The notes under the pieces were generated by a model. That model was not told the origin of the DNA, made no database searches, and saw only the letters and a program-made list of their open reading frames with translations. From NCBI RefSeq assembly GCF_002917095.1, contig NZ_PQGA01000004.1, forward strand, positions 124,001 to 188,000: a stretch of 64,000 bases of DNA, read 5' to 3'. The stretch comes from Paraburkholderia eburnea. Lineage in GTDB: Bacteria; Pseudomonadota; Gammaproteobacteria; Burkholderiales; Burkholderiaceae. The position numbers and the translations under genes were made by a program. The number at the start of each line of letters is the position of its first letter. Within the stretch, counting starts at the first letter, position 1. Of the stretch, positions 27,445-36,558 are shown piece after piece.

Positions 27445-29214
27445 ATGCCAACTCAACCGCTGGTCTTTCACACCTCGCCCCGTCAGGTCATTGCCTGGCG
27501 CGACGGCTCACCGGTCACGGTGCGCGCGTTCCTCGCCGAGGTCGCGCGGGTCGCGGCCGTGCTGCCGCCGGGCGCTCACGTGTTCAACGTCTGCCGCGAC
27601 CGCTACCGCTTCGCCGTGAGCCTGTGCGCGGCGCTCGTGACGGGCCGCATCAGTCTGCTGCCATCCACGCAGACGCCGGAGATGGTGCGCCAGCTCGCCG
27701 CCTTCGCGCCCGACGCGTTCTGCCTGCACGACACGGCCGATTGCGCGATCGACCTGCCGCGTTTGCGTTATCCCGCAGCCGAAGAAACCGCCCTCCCCCC
27801 CGACGACGACAATGCGCCCCTCGACGTCCCGCAGATCGACGTGTCCCGCGTCATGGCCTACGTTTTCACGTCCGGCTCGACAGGCACGCCGGTGCCGCAT
27901 CGCAAGACATGGGGTTTTCTCGTCGCCAACGTGAAGGCGGCGGCGGCGCGGCTGGGCCTCTCAACCGGGCAAGATCACGCCCCCACGCTCATCGGCACCG
28001 TGCCCGCGCAGCACATGTACGGCTTCGAATCGACGGTGCTGCTCGCGCTGATCGGCGGTCTGGCGTTCAGCAACCGCCAGCCCTTCTATCCCGAGGACAT
28101 CCGCGGCGAACTGGCCGCCGTCCCGCAGCCGCGCGTGCTCGTGACGTCGCCGATCCATCTGCGCGCGCTGCTAGCCAGCGACGCGCCGCTGCCCGAAGCG
28201 GCACTCGTTCTGAGCGCCACCGCGCCGCTCGCGGAAAAGCTCGCCAGCGAAGCCGAAGCCCGCCTCCACGCGCCGCTCGTCGAAATCTACGGCAGCACCG
28301 AAACCGGCCAGATCGCCACGCGCCGCACGGCGCAGGGCGCGACCTGGGCGCTGTTCGACGGCATCCGCCTGGAAGCGCAGCCCGGCGCGAACGATACGCC
28401 GGAAGACGGCCCGACCATGTGGGCCTCGGGCGGCCACGTCGAAGCGCCGGTGCCGATGGGCGACGCGCTCGAACTGCTCGACGCGCGGCACTTCCTGCTG
28501 CACGGCCGCAAGGCGGACCTCATCAATATCGCGGGCAAGCGTACCTCGCTCGCGTATCTGAACCATCAGCTCAACGCGATCGACGGCGTAACGGACGGCG
28601 TGTTCTTCATGCCCGACGACCACGCCCGTGCGACGCGCGAAGGTGCGGAACCGGTTACGCGACTTGTGGCGCTGGTGGTCGCGCCGACGCTCGACGCCAC
28701 GCGCCTGCAACGCGCGCTGCGCGAGCGCATCGACGCGGCGTTCATGCCGCGCCCGCTGGTGTTCGTCGCCACGCTGCCGCGCAACGAGACCGGCAAGCTG
28801 CCGCATGATGTGCTCGCCGCGCTGGTCGCGCAGCACACGCGCGGCGCTTTGCCGGGCAATGCAAAGGGCAACGAAGCCACCGTGAACGCCGCCCTGAGCT
28901 TCACGATTCCCGCCGACCATCCCGCGCTGCCGGGTCACTTTCCGGCCCATCCGATCGTGCCGGGCGTGATGCTGCTCGACCATGCCATCGACGCGATCGG
29001 CGCGGCGCTCGATCGTCCGGTCGACGCCTGGCGTTTGAGCGCGGCGAAGTTCCTGAGTCCGGCCGCGCCGGGCGAGGCGCTCGATCTCGCCTTCGACGCG
29101 CAGGCCAGCGGCGCGGTGCGCTTCACCGTGCGCGCGGGCGAACGCGACGTCGCGAGCGGCACGCTGTCGCTGACGGCGGGCGCAACACACTCGCCGGAAG
29201 GGCCGCAGCCATGA
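27445..29214 (+). CDS. Acyl/aryl-AMP ligase fused to a FabA/FabZ-like dehydratase
   Basis: This 589-residue two-domain protein would activate the starter acid and dehydrate chain intermediates. Residues 1 to about 470 form an AMP-binding ligase: VFTSGSTGTP (P-loop near 140), EIYGSTETGQIATR (near 285) and a C-terminal lysine segment RNETGKLPHD (near 449). Residues about 480-589 form a hotdog domain with HPALPGHFPAHPIVPGV, the FabZ/ApeI-type active-site segment. In the E. coli aryl-polyene cluster these are separate proteins (ApeH and ApeI). The ATG at 27445 is where ligase homology begins; no clear ribosome site is seen. The stop overlaps the next gene by 4 bases. Confidence 0.87.
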   Translation: MPTQPLVFHTSPRQVIAWRDGSPVTVRAFLAEVARVAAVLPPGAHVFNVCRDRYRFAVSLCAALVTGRISLLPSTQTPEMVRQLAAFAPDAFCLHDTADCAIDLPRLRYPAAEETALPPDDDNAPLDVPQIDVSRVMAYVFTSGSTGTPVPHRKTWGFLVANVKAAAARLGLSTGQDHAPTLIGTVPAQHMYGFESTVLLALIGGLAFSNRQPFYPEDIRGELAAVPQPRVLVTSPIHLRALLASDAPLPEAALVLSATAPLAEKLASEAEARLHAPLVEIYGSTETGQIATRRTAQGATWALFDGIRLEAQPGANDTPEDGPTMWASGGHVEAPVPMGDALELLDARHFLLHGRKADLINIAGKRTSLAYLNHQLNAIDGVTDGVFFMPDDHARATREGAEPVTRLVALVVAPTLDATRLQRALRERIDAAFMPRPLVFVATLPRNETGKLPHDVLAALVAQHTRGALPGNAKGNEATVNAALSFTIPADHPALPGHFPAHPIVPGVMLLDHAIDAIGAALDRPVDAWRLSAAKFLSPAAPGEALDLAFDAQASGAVRFTVRAGERDVASGTLSLTAGATHSPEGPQP

Positions 29215-30287
29215 CCCAGCAGAATCAGACGACTCCCCCCAACCGCACCGACTGGGCGCAGCGCGAGGAGCGCGGCAACGCCCTGCTGCTGCGCGCGATG
29301 ACGTGGATCTCGCTGCGCCTGGGCCGCCGCGTGGCGCGCGCGCTCGTGCATCTCACCGCGCTCTACTTCGTGCTGTTCTCGCCGCGCGCGCGCGCCGCTT
29401 CGCGCGACTATCTGCGCCGCGTGCTCGGCCGTCCGGCGAACTGGCTCGACCTTTACCGTCACGTCTTCACGTTCGCGGCGACGATCCACGACCGCATCTA
29501 TCTGATGAACGAGCGCTTCGACCTGTTCGACATCCGGCCGCAAGGCCATCAGCTCGTCGATGACGCGCTCGCGGGCGGACGCGGCGCGTTCCTGATCGGC
29601 GCGCATCTGGGCAGCTTCGAGGTGGTGCGCGCGCTCGGGCGCACGCGGCCCGATCTGCGCGTGGTCGTGACGATGTTCGAGGAAAACGCGCGCCGGATCA
29701 ACGCGACGCTCGCCGCCGTGAATCCCGCCGCCCAGCCCGAGGTGATTGGCCTCGGTCAGGTGGATTCGATGCTGCGCGTGAGCGAGCGGCTCGACGAAAA
29801 CTGCATGGTGGGCATGCTCGCCGACCGCACCCTGCTCGCCGACGACACCGCCGCGCTGCGCCGCATGGCCTTTCTGGGCGAACCGGCGGCGTTCCCGCTC
29901 GGGCCGCTCTACATGGCCGCGATGCTCAGGCGCCCGGTCATCTTCATGACCGGGCTTTATCGCGGCGGCAATCGCTACGACGTGCACTTCGAAACGCTCG
30001 CCGATTTCACGCACACGCCGCGCGAGGCGCGCCAGGCGGCCATCGACGCGGCGCTGGTGCGTTACGTCGCGCTGCTCGACCGGCATTGCCGCGCGGCGCC
30101 CTATAACTGGTTCAACTACTTCGACTTCTGGCAGACGGCGAAGACGCTGCAAGGCACGCAAGCAGAGCCAGCGAAGCCGAACAGCGCGGCACTGGCCGCC
30201 GCCCGGCTCGCGGTGGCCAATGGCGCCAACGCGCGCCGCGACAAAGCCACGGCGAGCCTCGCCGCCCGGGAGACTTCCGACGCATGA
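29211..30287 (+). CDS. LpxL/HtrB-like lipid acyltransferase
   Basis: The 358-residue protein belongs to the lysophospholipid/lipid A acyltransferase family. The catalytic motif is HLGSFE in IGAHLGSFEVVRAL (HX4E, near residue 127), with an N-terminal hydrophobic segment (near 38-62). Inference: it may attach the finished polyene acyl group to a lipid or sugar acceptor at the inner membrane. In E. coli the aryl-polyene glycosyltransferase and acyltransferase activities are in one protein; here they are separate genes. It overlaps both neighbours by ATGA. Confidence 0.85.
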   Translation: MTQQNQTTPPNRTDWAQREERGNALLLRAMTWISLRLGRRVARALVHLTALYFVLFSPRARAASRDYLRRVLGRPANWLDLYRHVFTFAATIHDRIYLMNERFDLFDIRPQGHQLVDDALAGGRGAFLIGAHLGSFEVVRALGRTRPDLRVVVTMFEENARRINATLAAVNPAAQPEVIGLGQVDSMLRVSERLDENCMVGMLADRTLLADDTAALRRMAFLGEPAAFPLGPLYMAAMLRRPVIFMTGLYRGGNRYDVHFETLADFTHTPREARQAAIDAALVRYVALLDRHCRAAPYNWFNYFDFWQTAKTLQGTQAEPAKPNSAALAAARLAVANGANARRDKATASLAARETSDA

Positions 30288-30928
30288 ACGCCTTCCGTCT
30301 CGATCGCCTTCATGGCCTTTGTTCGAAGCGCGTGCTCGCGCCCGTGCTGGCCGCCTTGTTGCTGGCCGGAACAAACGTCGCGCACGCCGGCACCGACTGG
30401 ACCCTGGACCGGCTGATGTCCACGCTCGCGCAGCACAAGTCGGGACGCGCCGCCTTCACCGAAACCAAGTACCTGTCGATCGCGACGCAGCCCGTCGAAT
30501 CGTCGGGCGAGCTGTCCTTCGTCGCGCCCGATCATCTGGAAAAGAACACGCTCAAGCCCAAGCCCGAGCACCTGGTCGTGGACGGCGACATGCTCACCGT
30601 CGATCGCAACAGCCACCCATACACGCTGGCGCTCGCGCACTATCCGGAACTGGGCGCGTTCATCGAAAGCATTCGCGCGACGCTCACGGGCAACCGCCTG
30701 GCGCTTGAACAGACCTACCAGGTCGCGCTCGCGGGCAGCGGCGACGAGTGGACGCTCACGCTTACGCCGCGCGATTCGCGGATGCGCAAGACGGTCAGCG
30801 CGATCACGCTCGAAGGCACGCGCGACCGCCTGCGCAGCGTCGCGATCCAGCAGGCGGGCGGCGATCATTCGCTGATGCAGTTGCGGCCGCTCACGGCGTC
30901 CGCAGTGTCTGCGGCAACGCCGAACTGA
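30284..30928 (+). CDS. LolA-like periplasmic lipoprotein/lipid carrier
   Basis: This 214-residue protein has a signal peptide (residues 1 to about 35, ending NVAHAG) and a LolA-like beta domain (LSTLAQHKSGRAAFTETKYL, then SGELSFVAPDHLEK and a positively charged HLVVDGD region). It matches the cluster-specific LolA homologues of aryl-polyene loci (ApeL type). It probably ferries the lipid-linked polyene across the periplasm. The ATG overlaps the acyltransferase stop, and 37 bp separate it from the exporter gene. Confidence 0.82.
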   Translation: MNAFRLDRLHGLCSKRVLAPVLAALLLAGTNVAHAGTDWTLDRLMSTLAQHKSGRAAFTETKYLSIATQPVESSGELSFVAPDHLEKNTLKPKPEHLVVDGDMLTVDRNSHPYTLALAHYPELGAFIESIRATLTGNRLALEQTYQVALAGSGDEWTLTLTPRDSRMRKTVSAITLEGTRDRLRSVAIQQAGGDHSLMQLRPLTASAVSAATPN

Positions 30929-30965
30929 GCGGCGCAAGTCTCGACTCGCGCGCCGCCCGACCCGT

Positions 30966-33503
30966 ATGAACGCCCCGCTCAAACCCGGCCCTGACGGCCC
31001 AAATGGCTCACATGGCTCACATGGCTCAAACGGCTTGATTTCCCGCGCCCTGCACGCGCTGCAGCGGCGCGCCGTGCTCGTCTGGCTGCTGTTTCTGCTC
31101 GCCTGCGCGGGCGCGATTGCACGCGCGCACTTCAGCACCGATCTGTCCGCCTTCCTGCCGCGCGCGCCCAGCGCCGGCCAGCGCGTGCTGATCGATCAGT
31201 TGCGCGACGGCGTCGTCTCGCGGCTGATCCTCGTCGCCATCGAAGGCGGCGACACCGCGACCCGGGCGCAGCTCTCGCGCGAAGTCGCCGCAACGCTGCG
31301 CGCCGATCAACGATTCGCGGCGGTCCACAATGGCGAAGCCATCAACGACGCGCGCGACCAGCAGTTCGTGTTCGCGCATCGCTATGCGTTAAGCCCCGCC
31401 GTCACGCCACAGCGCTTTAGCGCGGAGGGCCTGCACGCGGCGCTCGGCGACAGTCTCGATCTGCTCAGTTCTTCGGCGGGCCTCGTCGCCAAGGACCTGC
31501 TGCCGCACGATCCGACCGGCGAAGTCGCCGCGCTCGTCGGCCAGCTCGACGGCGCCGCGCAGCCCGCGACCCGCGACGGCGTCTGGGCCTCGCGCGACGG
31601 CACGCGCGCCGTGCTAGTCGCGCAGACCGCCGCCGCAGGCTCCGACACCGACGCCCAGGCCCATGCCGTCGCCGCCATCCAGCGCGCGTTCGGCGCGGCC
31701 ACGCGCGCGCTGCCGCAGGCGTCCGGTTGCCGCATCGAAATGAGCGGCCCCGGCGTGTTCTCCGTGCAGACGCGCGATGCGATCCGCCATGACGTCGAGC
31801 GCATTTCGGCGCTGAGCCTCGTGCTGATCGTCGCGCTGCTGCTCGCGCTCTACCGTTCGCCGCGCACGCTCGTGCTCGGCCTCCTGCCGGTGCTGTCCGG
31901 CGTGGCGGCCGGCATCGCGGCGGTGAGCCTCGCGTTCGGCACGGTGCAAGGGATCACGCTCGGCTTCGGCACGACGCTGATCGGCGAGGCCGTCGATTAC
32001 TCGATCTATCTGTTCGTGCAGTCCGCGCAGACGCCGGCCGGCGCGCGCCAGGACGACACGCTGCGCGCCTGGGTCGCCGCTTACTGGCCGACCATCCGGC
32101 TTGGCGTGCTGATGTCCGTGTGCGGCTTCGCGTCGATGCTGTTTTCGGGCTTTCCGGGCCTGGTGCAACTGGGCGCCTATTCGATCGCGGGACTCGTGAC
32201 GGCGGCGCTCGTCACGCGCTTTGTGCTGCCGCGCCTGCAAGGCGGCGCGGTCGCGATGCGCGACGTCACGCTTCTGGCGGCCTGGCTCGCGCGCGCCGCG
32301 CAGGCCGCGCCGCGTCTGCGCTGGCCGCTCGCGGCACTGGCGCTCGCCGCTATCGCGGTCCTCGCGCTGCATCGCGACGGGCTGTGGAGCCACGAACTCT
32401 CCGCGCTGAGCCCGGTCCCCGCCGCCAGCCAGGCGCTCGACGCGCGGTTGCGCGCCGACGTCGGCGCGCCCGACGTGCGCTATCTGGTCGAGATTCCCGC
32501 CGCCAGCGAACAGGCCGCGCTCGAAGGGGCGGAAAAGATCGGCGCGCAGTTGCAGCCGCTGGTCGATCGCGGCGTGCTCGCGGGTTTCGAAAGCCCGGCG
32601 CGCTATCTGCCGAGCGCGGCCACGCAGCACGCGCGCCGCGCGAGCCTGCCGGACGACGCCACGCTGGCTGCACGCCTGCACACAGCGCTCGCCAATCAGC
32701 CGATCACGCTCAAACCCGACGCCTTCGCGCCCTTCCTCGCCGATGTCGCGGCGGCGCGCGAGGCCGCACCGATCACGCGTGCCGATCTGCGCGGCACCTC
32801 GATGGCGCTGGCCGTGGACGCATTGCTCACGCCGCGCGCGGACGGCGGGTGGAACGCGATGCTCGCGCTGCGTGCGCCGGACGGAGCCACCCAGGCCGAT
32901 ACATCGAGCCTCGACGCCGCGCCGATCCGCGCCGCCGTCGGCGAGGCCCACGTGCCCGGCGCGCTCTTCGTCGATCTGAAAACCGAGGCCGACGGCCTCT
33001 ACGCGAACTACGTGCGCGAAGATATCCGCCTCTCGCTCGCGGGTTTCGCGGCGATCGCGGTGCTGCTCGCCTGCGCACTGCGCTCGGGCCGGCGTGCCGC
33101 GCGCGCGCTCGCGCCGCTCGTCGCCGCCGTGCTCGTCGTGGCGGCGGGCTTTGCGCTCGCGGGCGTGCCGCTCACGATCCTGCATCTCGTGGGCATGCTG
33201 CTGATCGTCGCGGTCGGATCGAATTACGCGCTGTTTTTCTGCAAGCACGATGACGGCCCGAACACCTCAATTGCGCCAGGCACGCTGGTCTCGCTGCTGG
33301 TCGCCAATCTCGCGACGGTGGCGGGCTTCGGCCTGCTCGCGCTGTCGCATGTGCCGCTGCTCGAAACCTTCGGCCTCACGGTCGGGCCAGGCGCGATGCT
33401 CGCGCTCGCCTTCGCGGCGATCCTTGCACCGCAGGCCGCGCGCGCCGCCCCCGCGCCTGCGGTTGGCGCGCGCCTGAACGCCCGCGAGGAGAAACGCGCA
33501 TGA
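30966..33503 (+). CDS. MMPL/RND-family exporter (ApeM-type)
   Basis: This 845-residue membrane protein has two repeated halves. A first transmembrane helix (near 32-50) is followed by a large periplasmic loop, a bundle of helices (near 275-440), a second loop and a second bundle (near 680-830). It matches the predicted exporters of aryl-polyene and xanthomonadin clusters. It probably extracts the finished lipid from the inner membrane with the LolA-like carrier. The N-terminus contains GSHGSHGSNG, coded by three near-identical 9-base units (about 31004-31030). The last codons overlap the deacetylase start by 4 bases. Confidence 0.9.
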   Translation: MNAPLKPGPDGPNGSHGSHGSNGLISRALHALQRRAVLVWLLFLLACAGAIARAHFSTDLSAFLPRAPSAGQRVLIDQLRDGVVSRLILVAIEGGDTATRAQLSREVAATLRADQRFAAVHNGEAINDARDQQFVFAHRYALSPAVTPQRFSAEGLHAALGDSLDLLSSSAGLVAKDLLPHDPTGEVAALVGQLDGAAQPATRDGVWASRDGTRAVLVAQTAAAGSDTDAQAHAVAAIQRAFGAATRALPQASGCRIEMSGPGVFSVQTRDAIRHDVERISALSLVLIVALLLALYRSPRTLVLGLLPVLSGVAAGIAAVSLAFGTVQGITLGFGTTLIGEAVDYSIYLFVQSAQTPAGARQDDTLRAWVAAYWPTIRLGVLMSVCGFASMLFSGFPGLVQLGAYSIAGLVTAALVTRFVLPRLQGGAVAMRDVTLLAAWLARAAQAAPRLRWPLAALALAAIAVLALHRDGLWSHELSALSPVPAASQALDARLRADVGAPDVRYLVEIPAASEQAALEGAEKIGAQLQPLVDRGVLAGFESPARYLPSAATQHARRASLPDDATLAARLHTALANQPITLKPDAFAPFLADVAAAREAAPITRADLRGTSMALAVDALLTPRADGGWNAMLALRAPDGATQADTSSLDAAPIRAAVGEAHVPGALFVDLKTEADGLYANYVREDIRLSLAGFAAIAVLLACALRSGRRAARALAPLVAAVLVVAAGFALAGVPLTILHLVGMLLIVAVGSNYALFFCKHDDGPNTSIAPGTLVSLLVANLATVAGFGLLALSHVPLLETFGLTVGPGAMLALAFAAILAPQAARAAPAPAVGARLNAREEKRA

Positions 33504-34441
33504 ACGCCCCGACGCCGCTCCCGGCCACCGCCGCGCCGCGCCGCTGGAAGCCCGCGCCGCTCATCACCGGCAGCGCCGCGCTGCACGTGGGCGCGGCGGC
33601 GGCCATGCTCGTGCAACCGGCGACGTGGCCATGGGCGACGGGCAGCGTGATCGCCTCGCATCTCGTGCTGACGGCGGCGGGACTCTGGCCGAAGAGCGCT
33701 TTGCTCGGCCCGAACTGGACCCGGCTGCCGCCCTCGCAACATTCTGACGACCGCCGCATCGCCCTGACCATCGACGACGGCCCGGACCCGGAAGTCACGC
33801 CGCGCGTGCTCGATCTGCTCGACGCGCACGGCGCGCGGGCGACCTTCTTCTGCATCGGCGAACTGGCGCAGCGTTACCCGCACATCGTCGAGCAGATGAT
33901 CGCGCGCGGCCACGCCGTCGAAAACCATAGCCAGCGCCATCGCCATACGTTCTCGTTGTGCGCGCCGGGCGCGCTGCGGCGCGAGATCGAGGCCGCACAG
34001 CGCACGCTCACGCAGATCAGCGGCACGCGGCCGCTGTTCTTTCGCGCGCCCGCGGGCCTGCGCAATCCCTTTCTCGAACCGGTGCTGTGCGATCTGGGCC
34101 TGCATCTGGCGAGCTGGACGCGGCGCGGCTTCGACACGCGCGAGCGCGATGCGGGCAAGGTCGCGCAGCGCCTGCTTCACGGCCTCGCGCCGCGCGACAT
34201 TCTGCTGGTTCACGACGGCCACTCGGCACGCGGCCCGGATGGCGAGCCAGTGGTGCTGAGCGTCCTGCCCGCATTGCTGCGCGCCGCCGCGCACGCCCAG
34301 TTGCAGTGGACGACGCTGCGCGCGGCGCTCGGCGAAATTACGCCTGAAGGCCGGCAAGAAAATGCGCAGGAAAAGACGCAAAAGCGCGCCGAAATCCCCG
34401 CCCGGAAAGCGGTTGACGCCGCCCCGTTTGATAAAATTTGA
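33500..34441 (+). CDS. Polysaccharide deacetylase (NodB/CE4) family membrane protein
   Basis: This 313-residue protein has two N-terminal hydrophobic segments (near 22-42 and 46-62). A NodB domain follows with the catalytic/metal residues D92-D93 in LTIDDGPDP and the H143-x3-H147 pair in ENHSQRHRH, then FRAPAG and LVHDGH motifs. CE4 enzymes remove N- or O-acetyl groups from sugars. Its presence in the middle of a polyene operon, overlapping the exporter, suggests it trims the sugar added by the glycosyltransferase. It is not part of the E. coli aryl-polyene set. Confidence 0.87.
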   Translation: MNAPTPLPATAAPRRWKPAPLITGSAALHVGAAAAMLVQPATWPWATGSVIASHLVLTAAGLWPKSALLGPNWTRLPPSQHSDDRRIALTIDDGPDPEVTPRVLDLLDAHGARATFFCIGELAQRYPHIVEQMIARGHAVENHSQRHRHTFSLCAPGALRREIEAAQRTLTQISGTRPLFFRAPAGLRNPFLEPVLCDLGLHLASWTRRGFDTRERDAGKVAQRLLHGLAPRDILLVHDGHSARGPDGEPVVLSVLPALLRAAAHAQLQWTTLRAALGEITPEGRQENAQEKTQKRAEIPARKAVDAAPFDKI

Positions 34442-34504
34442 CCGATATCAACCTATGACCGCGCCGCCCGGCGCGCTAACCCGGTCTATCACCCGACGAC
34501 ATTC

Positions 34505-35731
34505 GTGAACCCCATCCTGCTCTCGCACTACACCGCCACCAGTTGCCTCGGGCGCGGTCTCGACGCGATGCTGGCCGCCCTGCGGGGCCAGCGCGGCGGC
34601 CTCGCGCCGTGCGATTTCGAGCGCGCCGACCTCGACACCTGGATCGGCAAGGTGGACGGCGTGGACGACGTGGCGATGCGCGCCGATCTCCAGGACTACG
34701 ACTGCCGCAACAACCGTCTCGCACAACTCGGCCTGGAACAGGACGGTTTTTCCGCACGCGTCGCTCAAGCGGTGGCGCGCTACGGCGCCAGCCGAATCGG
34801 CATATTCATCGGCACCAGCACGAGCGGCATCCTCGAAACCGAGCAGGCCTATCGCACGCGCGACCCGCAAAGCGGCGCGCTGGCGCCGGGCTTCCACTAC
34901 GCCGAAACCCACAACCCCTATTCCGTGGCCGCCTTCGTGCGCGCGTACTGCGCGCTGCGCGGACCGGCGACGGCGATTTCGTCGGCGTGCTCGTCGGGGG
35001 CGAAGGTCTTCGGTTCGGCTCGGCGCATGATCGAGGCCGGTTTGATCGACGCGGCCGTGGTGGGCGGCGTCGATTCGCTGTGCCTCACGACCCTGTACGG
35101 CTTCAACTCGCTCGAACTGCTGTCGCGCCAGCCGTGCCGGCCATTCGACGTGGCGCGCGACGGCATTTCGATCGGCGAGGCGGCGGCGTTTGCCTTGCTG
35201 GAGCGTCTGCCCGCCGATGAAGCGCCCGGCGACGATGCCGTGATGCTGCTCGGCGTGGGCGAGTCGAGCGACGCGCACCATATGTCGTCGCCGCATCCGC
35301 AAGGGCGCGGTGCGCGCGCGGCCATCGAGCAGGCGCTCGCCACCGCCGGTCTTGCGCCGCACGACATCGGCTACATCAACCTGCACGGCACCGCGACGCC
35401 CAGCAACGACGCCGCCGAAAGCCGCGCCATCGCCGCGCTATTCGACGCCACGCCATGCAGCTCGACCAAGGGCGCGACCGGCCACACGCTGGGCGCGGCG
35501 GGCGCGCTGGAGGCCGTGGCCGCCGCGCTCGCGCTGCGCCACCGCTTCATTCCCGCAGGCGTGAACACGACCCAGCCCGACCCGGTACTGGGCACGAACT
35601 ACGTGCTGGAAAGCCGCGACGCCGATCTGCGCGCCGTGCTCAGCAATTCGTTCGGCTTCGGCGGGACGAATTGCAGCCTCGTTTTCGGGCGCGTCCCGTT
35701 CGTCCACACGCCCCGGAAGAATCCGCGATGA
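34505..35731 (+). CDS. Beta-ketoacyl-ACP synthase (ApeO-type ketosynthase)
   Basis: The 408-residue condensing enzyme has the complete triad: C162 in SSACSSGA, H294 in NLHGTATP and H327 in GATGHTLGAAG. It would elongate the polyene chain with malonyl-ACP. The start is GTG at 34505 with no strong ribosome site visible. The 3' end overlaps the next gene, which encodes a truncated ketosynthase-like partner, by 4 bases, an arrangement that resembles ketosynthase/chain-length-factor pairs. Confidence 0.92.
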   Translation: MNPILLSHYTATSCLGRGLDAMLAALRGQRGGLAPCDFERADLDTWIGKVDGVDDVAMRADLQDYDCRNNRLAQLGLEQDGFSARVAQAVARYGASRIGIFIGTSTSGILETEQAYRTRDPQSGALAPGFHYAETHNPYSVAAFVRAYCALRGPATAISSACSSGAKVFGSARRMIEAGLIDAAVVGGVDSLCLTTLYGFNSLELLSRQPCRPFDVARDGISIGEAAAFALLERLPADEAPGDDAVMLLGVGESSDAHHMSSPHPQGRGARAAIEQALATAGLAPHDIGYINLHGTATPSNDAAESRAIAALFDATPCSSTKGATGHTLGAAGALEAVAAALALRHRFIPAGVNTTQPDPVLGTNYVLESRDADLRAVLSNSFGFGGTNCSLVFGRVPFVHTPRKNPR

Positions 35732-36558
35732 AACTGCACGCCTGCATCGAAAGCATCGGCCTGATCGGCCCCGGCCTGGCCGACTGGCCGCACGCCGCCG
35801 ACGTGCTCGCGGGCCGCACGCCCTACGCGAGCGCGCGCACCGTCCTGCCGCCGCCCGCGTCCCTGCCTGCCGCCGAGCGGCGCCGCACTGGCCCGGTCGT
35901 GCGCACCGCGCTGGCCGTCGGCCACGAAGCCGTGGCCGCCAGCGGGCGCGATGTCACCACGCTCGCGGCCGTGTTCGCAGCCTCGGGCGCCGACGGCCAG
36001 AACTGCCACGCGATCTGCGAAACCCTCGCGGGCGACGACCGCCAGCTCTCGCCCACGCGCTTTCACAACTCCGTGCACAACGCGCCGGCGGGCTACTGGA
36101 GCATCGCGGCGCAGGCGCGCGGCGCGTCGAACGTGCTCTGCGCGCACGACGGCAGCTTCGCGGCGGGCTTGCTGGAAAGCCTCTGCCAGGTCGCCGCGGA
36201 CGGCGAGCCGAGCCTGCTGATCGCCTACGACACCGACTATCCCGAGCCGCTGCACGCGGTACGCCCCGTCCCCGACGCGTTCGGCGTGGCGCTGGTGCTC
36301 GCGCCGCTGGCCGACAGCGGTGCCGATAAACCCGCGCTCGCCCATATCGAAGCCCAACTCACGGACGCGCCCGCCACAGCGCTCACCTCGCCGGAACTCG
36401 AAGCGCTGCGCACCGGCAATCCGGCGGCGCGCGGGCTGCCGCTGCTCGAAGCGATTGCGGCGCGGCGCGCGGCGAGCGTGGTGATCGACTATCTGCCGGA
36501 AACGCGCGTGCGCATCGATCTGAGCTTCCCGGACGCGCTGACGGAGCCGGCGCCGTGA
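35728..36558 (+). CDS. Truncated, catalytically degenerate ketosynthase-like protein (ApeC-like, chain-length-factor role)
   Basis: This 276-residue protein aligns with the N-terminal half of ketosynthases (IESIGLIGPGL, then FHNSVHNAPAGYWSIAAQARG). Where the active-site cysteine should sit it reads LCAHDGSFAAG instead of ACSSGA, and the C-terminal half with both catalytic histidines is absent. It therefore cannot be an independent condensing enzyme and most likely pairs with the upstream ketosynthase. It overlaps both neighbours by 4 bases (ATGA upstream, GTGA downstream), implying stoichiometric coupling. Confidence 0.82.
   Translation: MKLHACIESIGLIGPGLADWPHAADVLAGRTPYASARTVLPPPASLPAAERRRTGPVVRTALAVGHEAVAASGRDVTTLAAVFAASGADGQNCHAICETLAGDDRQLSPTRFHNSVHNAPAGYWSIAAQARGASNVLCAHDGSFAAGLLESLCQVAADGEPSLLIAYDTDYPEPLHAVRPVPDAFGVALVLAPLADSGADKPALAHIEAQLTDAPATALTSPELEALRTGNPAARGLPLLEAIAARRAASVVIDYLPETRVRIDLSFPDALTEPAP

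Noticed and set aside
35728-36558. Frameshifted ketosynthase pseudogene
   Set aside because: The frame is clean, has overlapping coupled starts and stops, and known clusters contain similar half-length partners, so a functional short protein is more likely.
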